Shown piece after piece: positions 62,046 to 64,000 of a stretch of 64,000 nucleotides of DNA; positions within the stretch are counted from its first letter, which is position 1; each line of letters opens with the position of its first letter. Source of the stretch: CAYWPG01 sp964460035 (GTDB lineage: Bacteria > Pseudomonadota > Gammaproteobacteria > Nitrococcales > AK92); the NCBI GenBank assembly GCA_964460035.1, contig CAYWPG010000005.1, positions 1 to 64,000 of the forward strand. Reading direction: 5' to 3'. The notes below the pieces were generated by a model. That model worked only from the letters and a program-made list of their open reading frames with translations. It was not told the DNA's origin and did no database searches. Position numbers and translations under genes: made by a program.

Positions 62046-63008
62046 ATGGCGACCACCACCTCCGCTGACTACGACCGCGGCCGCGAGGCTGAACGCCCCA
62101 GCGAGATACCCAAAGCCGGCTGGCGCGACATCGCGCTTCGGCTCAACACGGAGATGGGCCGCGATTACGTAGCGTTGGCGGCCGCGGGGGTCGCCTTTTA
62201 CTTTCTGCTCGCCATCGTTCCCGCGCTGACCGCGATGATTTCCATCTACGGTCTGGTAGCCGACCCGCAGACCGTTACCCAGCAAATCGACTCCCTGTCG
62301 GGGATGATTCCGCCTGCCGCCTCCCAGATCATCCATGACCAAATGACCTCGATCACTCAGGCTTCGGGGACCGGCCTGGGCCTGGGCGCGGCGATGAGCA
62401 TTCTCTTCGCCCTCTGGAGCACCAGCGCGGGCGTGAAAGCGCTGATCAAAGGTATGAATCTCGCCTACGGCGAGGAGGAAAAGCGCGGCTTCATTCGCCT
62501 GTACCTCGTCACCTTCGCGCTCACTATCGGCGCCATTCTGTTTCTCATCCTGACGGCCGTCTTGTTGGGCATCGTGCCGGCCATTGCCTCGACTCTGCCC
62601 AACACCCTAGAAGCCTTCGTTAAGCTGCTCCGCTGGCCGCTGCTGCTAGTTATGGTCATGATCGGCTTGGCGGTGATCTATCGCTTCGCACCCAGCCGCA
62701 GCCAACCGCAATGGGCGTGGGTGAGCGTGGGCGCGGTGCTCGCCGCCATCGCATGGTTGGTAGGCTCGGCATTGTTTTCGCTATACGTTTCCAATTTCGC
62801 CGATTACAACGAAACCTACGGCTCTTTGGGCGCTATTGTCATTCTGATGATGTGGTTCTGGATTACCGCGTTCGTGATCATCTTGGGCGCCGCCTTGAAT
62901 GCCGAGATGGAACACCAGACGCGTAAGGATACCACCGCAGGCGACCGGCCCCGTCCCATGGGACAGCGCCAGGCGAGAAAAGCCGATACGCTGGGGCGAC
63001 AGCCGTAG
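62046..63008 (+). CDS. YihY/BrkB-family membrane protein
   Basis: A 320-residue membrane protein with about six helices. AAAGVAFYFLLAIVPALTAMISIYG and the C-terminal YGSLGAIVILMMWFWITAFVIILGAALNAE are YihY/BrkB hallmarks. Once called ribonuclease BN, the family is not an RNase; function is unsettled. ATG 62046 follows GGAGGAGA. The C-tail is basic and Gln-rich. Confidence 0.9.
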   Translation: MATTTSADYDRGREAERPSEIPKAGWRDIALRLNTEMGRDYVALAAAGVAFYFLLAIVPALTAMISIYGLVADPQTVTQQIDSLSGMIPPAASQIIHDQMTSITQASGTGLGLGAAMSILFALWSTSAGVKALIKGMNLAYGEEEKRGFIRLYLVTFALTIGAILFLILTAVLLGIVPAIASTLPNTLEAFVKLLRWPLLLVMVMIGLAVIYRFAPSRSQPQWAWVSVGAVLAAIAWLVGSALFSLYVSNFADYNETYGSLGAIVILMMWFWITAFVIILGAALNAEMEHQTRKDTTAGDRPRPMGQRQARKADTLGRQP

Positions 63009-63164
63009 CTGCCCGCGTTCTTATCGGTGCTTCGCCGAGCGTTCTTCTCTGCCCGGCAGGGCCGCGGCAGTACCCGTACAGGGGGTGCGCGGGTATCCTT
63101 GGAGCCGTGTTCGTCATGCTTGCGGTTTAGAGGGCCTGGAATAGGCTCTTACCAGGAGGAGCCT

Positions 63165-63839
63165 ATGAGCGAGCTATTGCCTGCGGTGGAAATCGAACCC
63201 GCCCAGGGCGTTGCATCCGCTGCCGTCATCTGGCTGCATGGTTTGGGCGCCGATGGCCACGATTTCGAGCCTATTGTCCCGGAGCTGCGGTTGCCCGCCG
63301 ACGCGCCGGTCCGCTTCGTGTTCCCGCACGCACCCATGCGCCCGGTGACCATCAATGCCGGAATGACCATGCGCGCCTGGTACGACATTCTTGGCCTGGG
63401 ACCGGGCCATCCTCAAGACGAAGCCGGGATACGGGCCAGCGAGGCAGCGCTGACGGCCTTGATCAAGCGTGAGAATTCCCGTGGCGTGCCCACCGACCGC
63501 ATCGTGCTGGCCGGTTTTTCCCAGGGAGGCGCCATAGTGCTGCACAGCGGGCTGCGCTATCCCGAACGACTGGCGGGCATCATGGCGCTATCCACTTACT
63601 TGCCGCTGGCCGACTTGCTCGAGGCCGAGCGTCATACGGTCAACCACGATACGCCGATTTTCATGGCGCACGGCTTGCACGATCCGGTGGTGCCCTGGGG
63701 CCTGGGCAAGAGTTCTGCCGATCGTCTGCTGCAGCGCGGTCATCCGGTGGAGTGGCGCGAGTACCCCATGGAGCATGCGGTGTGCTTGGAGGAGATAGAT
63801 GCCATCGCCAAGTGGCTGCGCCGCGTGCTTGCTCTATAG
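63165..63839 (+). CDS. Carboxylesterase / acyl-protein thioesterase-like hydrolase (EstB type)
   Basis: A 224-residue alpha/beta hydrolase of the phospholipase/carboxylesterase family. WLHGLGADGHDF holds the oxyanion site, Ser119 is in GFSQGG, Asp173 in GLHDPVVP and His204 in MEHAVC. It acts on short acyl esters in the cytoplasm; no signal peptide. ATG 63165 follows AGGAGG. The remaining 160 bases to the window end show no gene. Confidence 0.92.
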   Translation: MSELLPAVEIEPAQGVASAAVIWLHGLGADGHDFEPIVPELRLPADAPVRFVFPHAPMRPVTINAGMTMRAWYDILGLGPGHPQDEAGIRASEAALTALIKRENSRGVPTDRIVLAGFSQGGAIVLHSGLRYPERLAGIMALSTYLPLADLLEAERHTVNHDTPIFMAHGLHDPVVPWGLGKSSADRLLQRGHPVEWREYPMEHAVCLEEIDAIAKWLRRVLAL

Positions 63840-64000
63840 CGGCGTTTCGCTTGGCGCTTGCCCCATTGCGGGCGAGGATGCGGGCCGCGCCTGGCGGCGA
63901 TAGGCGCCCGGAGCTCTGCCCCGCAGCTCGACCGGAATCGCTCTTTACAGTGCAGGGTGCGGCCATCGCGCGTTGCTCTTGAGTCGCCAGGCTGCCGTGC

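Noticed and set aside
1..64000. tRNA, rRNA, CRISPR array, IS element, att site or replication origin
   Set aside because: I looked for T-loop sequences, regular repeats, transposase and integrase domains and found none apart from chromosomal XerC.

Overview
The window looks like chromosomal DNA of a GC-rich gammaproteobacterium. Three things point there: the lptM-lysA-dapF-DUF484-xerC block, a quinone reductase closely resembling Pseudomonas PA1024, and flagellar proteins of gammaproteobacterial type. Nothing fixes the genus; a Halomonadaceae- or Ectothiorhodospiraceae-like organism is only a guess. I saw no rRNA, tRNA, CRISPR array, insertion sequence or phage.

Positions 1-3.9 kb carry small accessory genes: an exported dienelactone hydrolase cut by the window edge, an alpha/beta hydrolase, a DUF3565 protein, a PAS-PAS-GGDEF diguanylate cyclase and a GNAT acetyltransferase. 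Positions 3.9-12.8 kb hold one long minus-strand gene string. It reads tetR, a PaaG-like crotonase, an AMP-forming acyl-CoA ligase, an R-hydratase, a second MaoC-fold protein without catalytic residues, then a complete Liv-type ABC importer (K, G, F, H, M). It looks like uptake, CoA activation and hydration of one unidentified carboxylic acid. A 7TM-DISM hybrid histidine kinase and a 1.6 kb stretch with no supportable gene follow.

Positions 17.6-52.6 kb form a nearly complete flagellar locus of the lateral (Laf / Flag-2) type: flhA-flhB-fliRQPNM on minus; lafK-fliEFGHIJ, flgM-flgN and fliDSTKL-fliA-motA-motB on plus; a ToxR-like membrane regulator, the flagellin gene and flgA on minus; then flgBCDEFGHIJKL and a LafW-like gene on plus. 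The regulator is a LafK-type sigma-54 activator and a sigma-54 promoter lies before fliD. There are no flhF, flhG, flhDC or che genes. FliM lacks the N-terminal CheY-binding peptide and FlgJ lacks the muramidase domain. A PilZ gene beside flhA hints at c-di-GMP input. The block order differs from enteric Flag-2 by relocation or inversion of flgA-L, the ToxR-like gene and the flagellin gene.

Positions 52.8-64 kb are housekeeping: AzlCD exporter, NADH:quinone reductase, xerC, DUF484, dapF, a CoA-binding protein, lysA, lptM, three small membrane/coil proteins of the DUF883, DUF1469 and DUF3618 kinds, a YihY/BrkB membrane protein and a carboxylesterase.
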